DNA of 64,000 nt from Limnephilus marmoratus (GCA_917880885.1 OU862908.1:13937501-14001500); one strand, 5' to 3'; shown: positions 39,346-52,000, counted from the stretch's first letter. Numbers and translations: made by a program. The notes: generated by a model from the letters alone, not told the origin.

Positions 39346-41942
39346 GGACAGTCAAGTTTTCAATATTAGTTCATAATGTACACATATAATCAAGATGTTA
39401 TTAAATTTGTAGTTCAATCAAATTTGTTTTCGATGTATATTATGTGTATCTGACATTTTTTAGTAATTTCGAATAGTCCATTGGTGAAAATTTAACTTTG
39501 GTAAAATCATTTTTCGTTCTCATGTAACCCTTTGTATTGTACAATGTCCATTCCATTATTACAAACCCAGTCTTTGTGTTGATTCTGGCTTGATTGGCTG
39601 CCAACCAATCTTGTTTTAGCTCTGATGAGCTGTCAATTTCAATTTAGCATTCTGATGAGCAACTCAGTCGACTGGGAGCATAAATTAGTGTGATAAATGA
39701 AAACCGGAGGCCGAGAATAATCATATTTCTCACCCTGCCGAAGGTAATTGCAGCGGTGAGATATGACTGGCACGTTTATCAATCACGCACGACAATATTC
39801 AATCACTTCCACTGTAACTTTTTTTACTAATCAGAGGGTGCATATAGCTTATTTATTCGGCTTATTGTTTAGTTATACATGTTTAGTTCAGAAAAAAGAA
39901 AACATCACAATTCTTTATGAGACCTACCTACATAACGTTAAAACTATAATTTTTTTATTAATCTGTAGGACAATAGAAAAAATATTTAATTAGTATTACT
40001 ATTTCAAATTGTTATGGATGTATAAAACAAAGCCCTTTTTATTGTTATCAGGTTTTATTTGTAGAGCTCCGTTTAAATTTTAAGTTTTTTCATGTATTCA
40101 ATAATTACATTATTCAATTTATAATAATATATATATATATAAATTATAATTTATAAACATGTTCTGGTATGTAATATAATGATTACGTGTGACAGATGTT
40201 CACCTTCCTGGAGCATTATCAAACTGTAATAATAATTGCACTGCAGAATTTCTTTATATGCAAACTGTTTTATTTATAAAAATTGAATAGTAACGTTATT
40301 GAATACCCGCATAAAAGTAAAAGTATTAAAAAATCTAACAACTTATTAATTTAATTCAGTTATTTTGACAATGTGTGTATTTCTTAGTCCCAGTAAGTCC
40401 ATAAGTTGTCTCAATAATTTAATATTTATGAACACTCACACAATTAGTGAATCCAAATACAATAAATTCACAATTAGCGCCAAATATTCGAAGTTTAATA
40501 TGAAGGTTGCTAGAAAAATTTTCCCTTGCTTTTATAAGGGTCTTTTCTACGTAGGTGTATTATTTTTCTTATATAACATCTACTGAGACAAGTTATAAAT
40601 ATTTTTCGATGTTGATGCATGCTTGAAACCACCGCATTAAACGTTGTGAAGTCGTATAACTTGAATCTATCGCCTATTGTCTAGCATACATTCAAACTAT
40701 TAAAATTGAAGATTCCAAGTACAATAATTAAATTATATTTATTCCTACTAACAAAGTTTTTATTGAGCTTGTAAGATTTCCGGTTATTAACGGTTTTTCA
40801 TCTGTCTGCGTTGGAAGGATTATTTATTGTACATGAAGAAAATGTTAAAACATTTCAAGGATATTTGACATATTGTCTAAATGAATCAAATCCTAGCTAA
40901 ATAAAATACTCATCATTGCTTAGCTGTTGCTTAGTGATAGACCCTTATAAAGGATAGCTAAAGTTTACAGAATACTCTAGAAAACTCTCTGGTAATCTTT
41001 GGCATTAAAAAAATTGGTGACTTGATGAAATCCAGAAATTTATCAACTCTTTAAAAACCATTTAATAACAAGATTTTTGAAGTCGATTATATCCGACCAT
41101 CATTAAATAAAGTTAGACTTTATCATAATCATCCTGCAAGAGTGTTGGAAAACCATAATCTAATTGGATACAAAACCAACAAACTGAAACAAAGTAGTAG
41201 AAAACCTATAGGAGTGGAAGCGTTTAATACTAGAAAGCCTAAAGGTTGTTGCGCCGACGATGACGTTGTTGAATTTTCGCAAAGAAACCTTCTTACTAAG
41301 TAACAAAGAAGGTTTCAAGATCAAAAATACACCTTAATACATTACATATTTTCGTAGGTGGCGCATAACTCGCGAAAAAAATGAAATATCAATGAATTAG
41401 CATTAAATTAAACTCGGTTTGACATTGAATGATATCTGGAATTACATCATGATCGGTTCCTTGTTGGCTGATTGCACAGATTTAATATACTTCGTAGGCT
41501 TCGCCGCTGCCCCCGTCTAACCCACTTACACCTCCCACGGCATGCTGAACTGCTGACTGCACGGATCTGGGCTGCTAAATCACTTCCTAACTGCTTCAAC
41601 TGACTTAGGCACCAACAGGGCGTTTGAAACAGAGTGAAATTCTTTATCTAAAAGAGGAGAAAATATTAAAGATATTCATCCCTAACTTCGAGGACTCGTA
41701 CTATAGAGGCTTTTGCAGTTAAGTGAAATGTTCTTGCCACGATCTGAGAGCAAATTTTTGAAAACCATGACTATTTGCCAACATATATCTAGTATCTACC
41801 AATACCTACTATTCTTCTAATATACTTTGATGAAAAGTTATACACATCTTTTTTTAGCTTAGGGGTCGACGCATTTAACTTTGAGTATGAAGGTATTGCG
41901 TTTCCGCAAAAATATATTGGAATGATTTTTATTAGGCGTTAA
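39346..41942. other. Long stretch without a supported gene
   Basis: AT-rich. Short frames at 39763-39993 (76 codons) and 40365-40586 (73 codons, hydrophobic C-terminus LFYVGVLFFLYNIY) look slightly better than noise but have no recognisable domain. A perfect-looking hairpin lies at 39721-39766 and a (TA)n run near 40127-40141. Confidence 0.35.
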
Positions 41943-42190
41943 GTTCAGAGTGGAAGATACTCTTAGTATCGCCCTGGTGTAAGATCATCATTCAGAATTG
42001 AACCGTTACTTGAAATGGCTTTAGCCGTGTTTGGTGATCAGATCTGATAGTCAGGTAATTCCCTACCTTCCTCTTCCCCAACTCCTTCCCTTCCCGACTA
42101 CCTTCAGCCTCACAACATACCCCTATTGGGGAAGCAATAGACTCACTGGCTCCAGACGGGAGCAACTGAGACTCTTGTGAGGTATTCATA
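41943..42190 (+). repeat. SINE-like family A, copy A5
   Basis: Near full length: AGAGTGGAAGATACTCTTAG, CGCCCTGGTGTAAGATC, ACTTGAAATGGCTTTAGCC, TTCAGCCTCACAACATACCC, CACTGGCTCCAGACGGGAGC, TTGTGAGGTATTCATA. Confidence 0.7.
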
Positions 42191-43278
42191 TTTAAAAATT
42201 ATAGTGATTATAGTATACATTGTTAAGTTTGATAAAGAACTGTGAAGCAATGAATTTGTATTTCAAAAAGAGTTGCGTATTTTTATGACCGAAATATCTA
42301 AAGGCTCCAACAACAAAAATTAGGAAGCGAAATACCGGCTCCTAACATCCCACCAGAAGATTATTTTTTTAATCCACATAAGTCTCTATGTAATTAAAAA
42401 TTATTGCAACTCACTATTAAATTTTAAATTATTAATCATCTCTCACATCAATCCTTTTAGAATCGACTAGGCAACTCAGTTAAATGAATTAAGTTAAATA
42501 GCAAACTTTTTTTCGTTTTATAAGAAGCAATTTGATATTCTCATTGATACGTCAATATGCAATGATAATTGCTAATAATTTAATTGCGTTATTGAAATAG
42601 TTTCGTAGCGGCCACATGGGTAGCAGTGGGTAATCCACTGGACCTTTATCATTTAAATTAAGGATTCGAAAAGAGGAACCAGCTCAGAAAATCCATCATC
42701 ATCCTGTATTGTAACGTTTTATCCCATTCACTTTGCTCTGTTTACAAGCCTACCCGCCCAACGGTTAAGCCACTAAACAAGGGACCTAGATTAGGACAAA
42801 AATAAAATCAATTTCTGAGCCCGTGGTGCCATAATTGTACAGCGGTTATGTTCTATCTGAGTTTCACCGTCGCGTCGTCGGCTAAAATATACACATCATC
42901 GTAGCAAAATTCTTCATTCGTACACTTTTTATTAAAATTTTCTCATTTTCTCGCAGCCGACGATAAAAATTACGTGGTAAAGGTGCACCGATTACACAAA
43001 TGATTTTTTTATGTACTAAGATCATTTTTAAAATTTACATACTTATTCTTTATAAATAGTAAAATGTGGCAGTGTGAAATACTTTTGCAAGAGATTTATA
43101 ATAATACTGAAACGATTTTTACATTGATGTTCACGATTATTTTATCAATAATCGTGCGATTACAATTATCACGAATGCTCTTATTTGAGGCGTAATAAAT
43201 TAATTTGTTGTATTAATTGTATAAAATGGGCAAAACGTCAATAGAGTAATACAAAATGAAAAGCTTTATAATAAATAC
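42191..43278. other. Mostly unassigned; weak tRNA-like SINE remnant
   Basis: 42600-42720 (GCGGCCACATGGGTAGCAG, AAGGATTCGAAAAGAGG) may be a decayed SINE. Nothing else recognised. Confidence 0.3.
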
Positions 43279-43770
43279 TAGCTGATCCGGCGAACTTCGT
43301 ACCGCCTCAGAATCAAAAACTGTTGTCAACTTATTAGCTAAATTGATCTAAATTATTTCTCCCTGCGTATACCATACCTTGATCTAAATTGTTTCTCCCT
43401 GCGTATCCTTTCCACTCTCGCGTTCCCTCTCCCTCTCCCCACTCCACTTCTCCCCTTCCCCCGTCCCGCTAACCCCCCTTCCTGAGTTCCGTTCCCCCCT
43501 CCCCCCTCCCCCGGTTCACAGTTCAATATTATACCCCTTACAATATTGCTGCAGTTCTTTTAAAATAGGAGAATTCGTTCCAAACAAAATGTATGGGGAA
43601 AATAATTTTCTTCGGAGTGGAACACCCTTTACTTTTAGGGGTATGAAAAATAGATGTTGGTCGATTCTCAGACCTACCAGATAAGCACACAAAATTTCAT
43701 CAAAATTGGTCCAGCCGTTTCGGAGGAGTATGGTAACAAACACCGTTGACACGAGAATTTTATATATTAG
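43279..43770 (-). mobile_element. Non-autonomous Helitron, reverse orientation
   Basis: The plus strand begins CTAGCTGATCCGGCGAACTT and ends in TTATATATTAGA, so the minus strand runs TCTAATATATAA...CTAG. CCGTTTCGGAGGAGTATGG is the complement of the CTCCGAAACGGCT block in the 9.4-kb copy. A pyrimidine-rich cargo lies at about 43420-43510, with a 40-bp duplication (TCTAAATT...TCTCCCTGCGTAT) before it. Confidence 0.75.
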
Positions 43771-44102
43771 ATTATCTTTGCTGGAACAATGGTTCCAAAA
43801 TCACTTTCAAACGTTTCAAATAATATTACTGAATAGTTAGCCGATTTCTAGATGAACTCAAAATATTTTTAAAAGGCAATATATGAATTTATTTAAAGCA
43901 TTTTGTAGATTTGTAAAATATTAAGTCAAAACATTCTAGAATAGGTAGGATTTACGCATTATATAAGTGGTTTATACAAAGTTGTATTGTTTCATTTGTC
44001 AAAAACATTCTGGTCATTATTATAGAAACAAGGATGTTGGTACATCCCATCCAGATGTAATTTGAGAATTTACTTTATGTATTTCTTGGGCATTAATTAT
44101 GT

Positions 44103-44532
44103 CACAATTTCTAGACATTTTGTTTTGGAGAGTTTTAGTTTGTGGTTACATTTGTTACTTAAATTTAAATTTATCTGCTACCGGTTTCTACACATCCGTC
44201 ATCATCGTCATTCATGAGCAAACTTAAAACTACTCTAAAAAATTATACAAGTATAGAAATGATTAGATTTTATTTGGTGTGGGTAGTGGATGGGATGATT
44301 TTGGGGTGATTTACGGGATGCTATCATTTTAACTAAATTAATTTAGTTAACAAAATCCTGTAAATCACCCTTATTAACCATGTTCCCATGTGTGCCGACT
44401 CCTCCTACCGTTGTCTATGTTTTAAGTTTGCTAGTGAATGACACGGATGTGTCGAAACCAGTAGCGATAAATTAAAACTTAAGTAACAAATGTACATGGA
44501 AAGTAAAACTCTTCAAAACAAAATGAGAAATA
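44103..44532. repeat. Large imperfect palindrome built from Penelope-type ends
   Basis: Centred at 44339/44340 (TTAACTAAATT / AATTTAGTTAA). Flanking arms match inverted: GGTGATTTACGGGAT with its complement ATCCTGTAAATCACC, and further out TTTTGTTTTGGAGAG, ACATTTGTTACTTAA, CTACCGGTTTC, GAGCAAACTTAAAAC with their counterparts at 44420-44532. The stretches between these arms differ in length. Confidence 0.75.
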
Positions 44533-45184
44533 TCTATTGACCAACGCTTCCCTGATGACAATGAATGATGACGATCCAAGAATTAAACAGAAAACAGATT
44601 AAATGAAAATAAATAATAAATAAAATAGTTTAAATGAAATAGATGATTCAAAGCAAACTAATTAACAATAATCATTGAAAAAATATTTATATAATATGGC
44701 ATATAAAAAACATGAATGAAAATGCTGCACCTGATAATAATAATTGAAAAAATATCAATCAGCCGCCGAAAAAACCTACATAAAAGAATTTAGTTTTACT
44801 TTCATTTTGCATTAGCAAAAAATAATCGAATGCTGCGTTTGTTCGTATGAAAGGTGCCCGTCATGGTTCATTTTTTATGGGGAACCTTTTTAGGGGCGTT
44901 TCAATCGTTACATGATAATGAATTCGATACACTTATGTAATTTTACTGTCACCTCTCACCATCTCGTATAAATAATGTATTATAATAATATTAATATACT
45001 TCAGTGTATACAATTTATTATAAATGAGAATCGATTGCTCATTGTTGTTTAAAGTAATGGAAAGCTTACTTTCTTTCGCGGTCTTATTTATCTCTAGTTA
45101 CGTTATCTCTTACGTTTTCTCCCTTTTATACTAGAAAATAAAATTAAACAGAATGATGTTTATGTGAATGTTATGTAGTCTTAC
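44533..45184. other. No recognisable feature
   Basis: AT-rich DNA. Confidence 0.45.
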
Positions 45185-46210
45185 AACCGGGGCACCCAAT
45201 CTTAAATGGATCCCTACAACATTGTGACTTTCTAATACTTTTAACAGACAACAAAAAAGTGATATAACATGATTTATAATACCTAAAATTCATACAGTTT
45301 ATAGGAAAATATGCGCTAAGTGCAAATAATACAAAAATATTCCTAATATGGAAAATGGTAGTAGAGTGTAAAATAATTAGTATAAAATAATAACTGTATG
45401 TAAATGCTTTGGTAGTAATGTTTTGTGAACACCTCGCTAGGAGAATATGTGTTGAGGTGTTCACATGTTTTAGATAAAGTGTTATTTTGTAATAGGTTAG
45501 TCGCAATTAAAGAACGTCATATACTCGTATATAACAAATATTAACCAAAAAACTATTTAACTATATTAACAAAATACTAAAATAGTAGTGAAAAGAAAAT
45601 AAAGAGATGCTACATGAAGTGAATGAATTGCTATTAAGGTTAAACTTCACGTACGTTATAATCTACGCATTCACAGATGGCGCCGATTAAATAATTTTAG
45701 GTTTTTAATACTTTTTGCACGTTAAGCTTTAAAATATTAAGGTAAATTAATTGTTTGCGCCCGTACACATGTAATATGAATATAAACAAATAGTTTTGTC
45801 CGTAAACAAACCCAAATCTTTCAAGAAAGGCTGAAAAATACAAAAATGTAATAATTATTAATATAAAATACTTATACAAATTATTTTTTTGCGCCCGTAC
45901 TTACCCAACATGAATATGTATAAAATTTTTTGTTCATAAGCAAACTCAAATATTTCAAGATAGGCTGACAAATACAATAATAAATCACTGATACATATTT
46001 GTTAGTTGGATTGAATCACCGATTTATGAGTTTTTTTATGGATAAAACTATTTATTCGTATTCAGTTGTGTAAACTTATTAACGTTTATACCCGGGAAAA
46101 GGTTTTAAGTGCCCGGGGCACCCATTCTAAAAAAGGTCTATACAATAAGGTAACTTTTAAACACTTCTAACAGGCGACAAAAAAATCTAGTATAACATGA
46201 TTATTTTAAG
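45185..46210. repeat. Diverged direct repeats
   Basis: GGGGCACCCA...ACTTTCTAATACTTTTAAC (45185-45290) recurs at 46113-46210 (GGGGCACCCATTCT...AAACACTTCTAACAGG). Between them a ~140-bp unit (TTTGCGCCCGTAC...CAAATCTTTCAAGAAAGGCT) is tandemly duplicated (about 45745-45990). Confidence 0.55.
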
Positions 46211-46379
46211 TATCGCCTTTAAATTTTGCATTTGCTTGTGTTTCCCTCCCAGTTTTTGGTCAGTTTTCGAGGCTGCCATTGACTTTAAATTAACTCTTCT
46301 GCACTCGCAGTACAACGGTAGACACCACATATTATTTATTCCTCAATCGGAAATTCAGTTTAAACGTATATTAAGTTAA

Positions 46380-46480
46380 CACATCTGCCCTGATGATGGA
46401 CACTGTAACGCTGTCCGAAACGTTGGCTAAAGGAGGAGGTAGCACAACACGGCATAATACCCCAAAAGGAAATAACCATA
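46380..46480 (+). ncRNA. Hammerhead-like motif of a Penelope-type repeat, copy P1
   Basis: CTGATGA (46390-46396), stem GGACA/TGTCC (46398-46402 with 46412-46416), GAAAC (46417-46421), then GTTGGCTAAAGGAGGAGG and GTAGCACAACACGGCATAAT. One unpaired base separates CTGATGA from the stem. An inverted relative is at 59.1 kb. Confidence 0.45.
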
Positions 46481-46780
46481 GTATATTAAGTTATATATTT
46501 TTTACTTTAAATAAATCTGTCCTTTTTTGTGTTATTTTAAAAACAAAAATTCTAGACAGCTTTTTTACTGAATAAAACAAGAAAATAAATAATGTAAAAT
46601 CTACTTCACGTTTTCTCCAACGATTTAATTTCAATCGTAATATGTCGTGTGCTCAACCAACAATATGCCATTAACAATTATTACCTGCTGCGTTATGAAA
46701 AACTTCATTTTACCATATCATTTATATTATGTACTAATAGTAACCATTATATCATTACTTGTTGAAGGTTTGGACAATTG
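46481..46780. other. No recognisable feature
   Basis: AT-rich DNA upstream of the putative exon. TTATATTATG near 46720 could be a TATA-like box. Confidence 0.3.
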
Positions 46781-46864
46781 GACTCACGAAACCAGACGAC
46801 TCTGAGTGAGATCATATTTTCTGTGCTGGGAATAATTCCAATCGCTGGAAATCACAAATAAATC

Positions 46865-46897
46865 ATGGCTCAACTGATCTTCTTGTGCTGTGTACTG
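46865..46897 (+). CDS. Putative first coding exon of a secreted protein
   Basis: AATCATGG start followed by MAQLIFLCCVL and, after codon 11 in phase 0, a consensus-like donor CTG|GTAAGAA (46898). A very short first exon encoding part of a signal peptide is common in insect cuticular and other secreted protein genes. The upstream 100 bases are less AT-rich and could be 5' UTR. I could not find a convincing second exon, so the family is unknown. The alternative is a chance match. Confidence 0.4.
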
Positions 46898-46903
46898 GTA
46901 AGA

Positions 46904-47364
46904 ACTAAATTATATTATTTATAATCTGCTGTTGACATAATACTCGTACTTCAATCATTAATTAATTATTAATAATCAACTCTTTACATTCAATGGCTAA
47001 ATAGAACAACGCGTGATTACAATAATTAGTGTGCTCGCGTAATTATTTTTTCACACCTTAAACAACATTGAGAAAAACGCAGTGGGATGACGGAATAATT
47101 TGCAGCCATGTACATTGTACACCTAATGACAATATTTCACAGTATCCGTTTGCCTCTCGACTCTAATGGTCAGAAAATGCGTGGCTAGAAACGACTCGGA
47201 ACTTTCGACGTTCTGTTTTAAAGGTAGAAGTTAAAATTGATGTTTAGTTAAGCAAACAAGCAAAATTTGATAAATTTCTTGAATTTTATTATTTTAATAC
47301 TCTATTTTGATTTCATTCTGAAATTACATAGTTTATTTAGTATTTACAATACAGTACGATTTAA
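46904..47364. other. No recognisable feature (possible intron)
   Basis: Would be intron if the exon at 46865 is real. No coding signal. Confidence 0.3.
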
Positions 47365-47515
47365 ATCACTTTTTGAAGTGAAAACTTCTTTGGCACCGTT
47401 GTGATTTGAAACTCGTTGAAATAGAAGCGAGCGACACTAAAAAGAGACAAACACATACATCTATATATAGGATTTAGCCTGCGAGAGAATGAGATAGCAA
47501 TAAAATGTTTATTTA
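47365..47515 (-). repeat. MITE-like family E, copy 2
   Basis: Inverted relative of 28985-29125: GAAGTGAAAACTTCTTTGGC, GATTTGAAACTCGTTGAAA, AAAAGAGACAAACACATAC, GGATTTAGCCTGCGAGAGAA. Confidence 0.5.
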
Positions 47516-47874
47516 TTTCATGGGTACTCGGTTCCAATATAATATGATAAATCCACGGTCCCACGCAAGTCTCCTTTGGTGATCTACGGCAGACATTCAG
47601 TGGACCAAGGATCGAATCCTACGAAATCCAAAAATATATCTATATATTTTTGCTAAAGCAATATCCAATCTTCAAACCACTCCAAGATGAATAGGCAAAA
47701 GAAAACACAAAATAAAATGACATCCAGCGACTCGGAAGAAAAAGGCAGAAGAAAACACGGAAACTAATAAGATGACCAAATGTATCGGAAAGAGTGTACT
47801 GGAATTCGACGACAAAAATGTGAAAAAATCATCCCTCACATTGTTAAAAAAAACGAGTGTGCTTTAGACCACAC

Positions 47875-48125
47875 AACTGAAGTAAAACTTCTGCCCCATC
47901 TATATGATGGGAAGAGAGAAAGAAAATGTGCGCGCGCACTGCTCTCTCTTGCTCCTACAGTGTGATACAGACAATAGGCCTACACTGTGTAACGTAACTG
48001 GCTATGAGAAAAAGAGAAAAAGAAAATGTGTGCTCGCACCTCTCTCTCTTGCCCCTGCAGTAATATACGAAGCGTCCGCCTCGCTTTTCGTCACACGCGT
48101 GCGTAAAGAAGTTTTACTTCAAAAA
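47875..48125. mobile_element. MITE with TGAAGTAAAACTTC inverted ends and internal duplication
   Basis: TGAAGTAAAACTTC at 47879 and its complement GAAGTTTTACTTCA at about 48108 bound the element. Inside, AGAGAAAGAAAATGTG...CTCTCTCTTGCTCC occurs twice, ~98 bp apart. The end sequence resembles family E. Confidence 0.5.
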
Positions 48126-50499
48126 AGTGCTTCGTAGTCTCCACACTCTTGCCAACTTTAGTTTTCTGAAGGTTGCACTTCTACCGCATGTGATTTGCAC
48201 ACTCTTATTTATGTTATCGTTTTACAGACCAAGTTTTAAACATGAGTTTACAACGTAATAATCATGCATATCTTACGTTGTAATGATTAAATCTTGCAAA
48301 TGACTCATCGTTCACTGATTTAACGACACTGAAGCAATCAGTGACGCAAGAAGAAAGTAGCAGATCTTCGATTTACATTAAAATCATGTGTATGAACACG
48401 TCGCCAAATCCAAACCTAACGCCATAATATTTATTTTCGCTTTCATTTTCAACATAATGATATGAATCTATGTCACCTATGTTTTTTTAATGAACGTTCT
48501 TCCCTCCCGTTTAACACTTTTACTTTTCGCTGACCTTAACAAAAAGCCTTACAAGGACATGCAGACCTTCATACCTTTATACGCACAGGGCACGTCTCTG
48601 AACAGGCTGATCATAAAAGGGAAAGGACTTTCTCTCGGCTCAATGTGTTGAGCAATCGATTACAATAATTAAAATAGATGTGTGGAATTTAAAAAAGCCA
48701 CTAGACTCCAGGATGCATTTAAATACGTACCATCAATCTGATTAAGTGTTGATGGGGTGATTTACTGATAATTGGTAGAGATTACTTGATATATAATTGG
48801 ACAAGATAATTGGCTGAATCGTAGATAATTTGTAATTGGTATAAGAATTAGTGCTCTAACCAATACGCCTTAACGACAACTATCATTGAATCAATTCTTT
48901 CACAATCACGCTTTTGTAAACAGAAAAATTAAAGAATAAACCGATGTGTTCTTGGGTTACTACGCGGGGATGTAAATTCTTTTGTTCAACAAGTTTTTCG
49001 CACTGTAAAATGATAGACAATTTTAAGTCAATTTTAGGCTTGTAATAAAAATTTATAAGTAGATATTATAACGTATGTGTCATGCAATACAATTCTCCAT
49101 TTGACGTCAAAGCTTAGCATTGCTTTTTTCACTACTGTCATTTCCTACCTGTAGCGGTGCTACTTGGATCCAAGTAAGAGCTTTCCAAAATTTTTTTTTT
49201 TAAAAGTGCGTGACTTTATTTATTTTCTCTGTTTGTTTTCGTTAATAATATCAAAGTATTCACCTGTCTTTCTGAAAACTAAACCATTATGCACGTGGCA
49301 TTTCTGTAGTATATTGTCATTTGTGGAAGTAACATAATATTAATTATATTGTACTTATTTTATATTTTTATGGGAACCGCAAAATATTGACAGTTGGGTG
49401 TTGTTTTTATTATATTTGCTTCTCTGTTAATAATAATTATTAGTATTTATTCAGGAATGTTATTAAAGGCATATAATGTAAAATGTACCTCATGAAATAA
49501 CCAATAAACAATAACTGCGCACAACACTCCACTGGCGGTTATAATGCGTTGAAGTCGTAATAACTACTTCAAATAATTCTTCCCCATAGCTTCCGATTTC
49601 CTTCTGAGAATTTCACATTTCCATTAATGTGCCTTGGAACGTTAGCTATCAAATAATATGAATAATCTATTCCTGTATGGGATTATATTTCTGTAGTCTC
49701 GTTAAAAATCCATTAATAGACTAATGTGTCAACAGCGTAAATATTATTTTACTTGAACTAAGGCAAAACACCGAAAACGTGCAAAACAACTACAAACAAA
49801 CGATTTATTGTTATGTTAGTGACATTACGGTGATTGAAAATCCATTTTACAATAGTTGATACAATGTATTGTGTATTTTGGTACCTATTGCAAAGAATTG
49901 ACGTTATATATTCTTCTTTCTTTCGTACATTGTGCAATACAACCTTCACGTATAATATATTGTAATCTATTGATGTCTTATTGAATATTTTCCTAAAAAC
50001 TTGTAAATATGAATCATCGGCTTTGTCTTTGTCTTGGAATGATGAAAATTTAATTTCAAGAACTCTTTGGATTCTAAACTCTCAGGCTAATTTGTTCGCC
50101 TTTGGGAACAACTCATGTAGATCTTATTTAAATCGTTGTCTACCTTAAAATCATAGTTAAAATTATTATCTAAACGGTGTTAGAAAGAGAAAACACCACG
50201 CTTCAAATTTAAATCTAAACGTTAACCACAAAGTTATTAAAATATAAACCTTTATGAAGCCAAAGTTTACTATGGCAATTTGGAAAAATTATTAAATTTT
50301 AGAAATTTTTTAATAAACATTTTTAAATCAAACGCCGAAAACGTGAGTTGACGATAACGTTTGTCTAAAAAAATCTCTGTGCGTTTGTATTTTTTCATTA
50401 TCAATAATTTTAGTTAGAAAAAACGTAAGGTGAGCCATTTTTAAAACTTTTTTATGTATGCATATGCACAAATAACATAGTGGTGATCGCAGCCTTCCA
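48126..50499. other. Long stretch without a supported feature
   Basis: AT-rich DNA; open frames are short and low in complexity. No repeats shared with the rest of the window were noticed. Confidence 0.4.
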
Positions 50500-50730
50500 G
50501 CACCAAGCGCCACTCCTGTGCGAGCCCTGGGCCCGAGCTCTCTCCTGACCACGTCCTACATTATAATTGATTATTTATTTTATTTCTATTATCGCTTATG
50601 TTTTTTTTTCCTATTCTATTTACTTTTTTTACTTTATCTGTTGTGTAAATATGTACAACTTTATGGGACATGTGGGAATACACTATCCTCCCCACATCCT
50701 GGAATAAAACATTATTATTATTATTATAAA
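50500..50730 (+). repeat. LINE-like 3' tail with (ATT)n
   Basis: GC-richer start (GCGAGCCCTGGGCCCGAGCT), T-rich middle, then TCCCCACATCCTGGAATAAA and (ATT)5. Similar end at about 10.0 kb. Confidence 0.45.
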
Positions 50731-50906
50731 AATATATATATTTCGAAACTTGTGTTTACTAATTATAAAATTTGAAGGCGTATTTTGTCACCCTTCAAAT
50801 ACAGTTTTTTTTACATTCAGATACGTTCAGAAATATTCCAGATTCTGATAAAATATATCTAGGCCTGAGGGGTGAAGAATAATGAAAATGTAATTTCAAG
50901 AATTAT

Positions 50907-51352
50907 TTGTTAACTTTAAGAACTTCAATCATCGTGATTAGTGCACTTACTTGCACTTGCACTTGCACTTCCTCCTTTATTCAATGTTTCAGACAGTACG
51001 TAGATAGTAGATACTACACTGATGTCCAAGTATTAATGAATTTAATGTCTTTGTCAGTCAAAAATTTGTTAATGAGACGAAAATACATTTATTATAATTC
51101 TATTATCGTACCACTTATCACGTCGTTACTGTCCGTGTGTATTGCATAAGCTTAGTTTTAAAGAATTCTTACTGTGCCTCAGAGGTCATTTTAACGGTTG
51201 GGAATTCAAAATGTTCACATGTAATTCGAGACGCCAATTCTGTTTTTCACTTCCGTAAAGCAATAAATAATACGTCATATCCATTGTTTCGGGAAAAATT
51301 AAGTCAGGTGAAGATTGACTGTGAACACTTAACACCTCTCAAGCGACTCTAA
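50907..51352 (+). other. Two overlapping weak coding-like frames
   Basis: 50907-51149 (YVDSRYYTDVQVLMNLMSLS) and, in another frame, 51137-51352 (CASEVILTVGNSKCSHVIRD, PLFREKLSQVKIDCEHLTPL) have protein-like stretches, possibly parts of one old frameshifted coding sequence. Family unknown. Confidence 0.25.
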
Positions 51353-51441
51353 TGATTTATTTTCTATGAATATGTTTGGGTTTTTCGAAAATCCACTAAA
51401 ATATTCCACGCGGATTATAAAAATATGAAAAAGGGAAATAA

Positions 51442-51968
51442 TCTATCTATCTATATAAATAAAAATGAATCGCCGAAATGTATGTACGCTCATAACTTCC
51501 GAACGACTGCACTAAATTGGATAATTCTTTTTTTTGTGTTAGTTTTTGTCAGGACAAGGTTTTTTTTGTCAGGACAATGAAACTACTGGTGAGCTCTGGC
51601 ATTATGAAATTTGCATAAAAAAATTGCAATAGGTGGCACGCGAGCTGTTGCAAACTGAATGTATGGAATGCGGGAGGGGAATTCGGGTAGGGGGTTCGCA
51701 GGAGGGGTTGAGGAGGGGAACAATGGTGGGGGGGAAGGGAAACTTGGAGGGGGGAGGGGAACTCTGGAGGTGGGTTCACAGGACGAGGGAGGGGGGGAGT
51801 GGAGTAGGGAGAGGGAAGGTGGAGGAGCCGGAGAGGGGACGTCAAAGGGGAAGGGGACGCGAGAGAGGAAGGGGAGGCGAAGGGGAACGGGACTAATGGG
51901 AAAGGAGACGAAGCGAGAAACAATTTATTTATTAAATGGCATAGCAACGCATGCCGGATACCAGTAAG
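51442..51968 (+). mobile_element. Non-autonomous Helitron with G-rich cargo (near complete)
   Basis: Begins TCTATCTATCTATATAAATA, then TTCCGAACGACTGCACTAAA, GGCATTATGAAATTTGC, GGTGGCACGCGAGC, a ~240-bp G-rich/C-poor block, and ends AGCAACGCATGCCGGATACC then AGTAAG, a mutated CTAG terminus. Confidence 0.7.
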
Positions 51969-52000
51969 TAATTTAAAAAAACCATAAAATACGTCCGTAA

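Noticed and set aside
39600..39665. CTGATGAG words as hammerhead cores
   Set aside because: No GAAA follows at the right spacing and no supporting stem is present.
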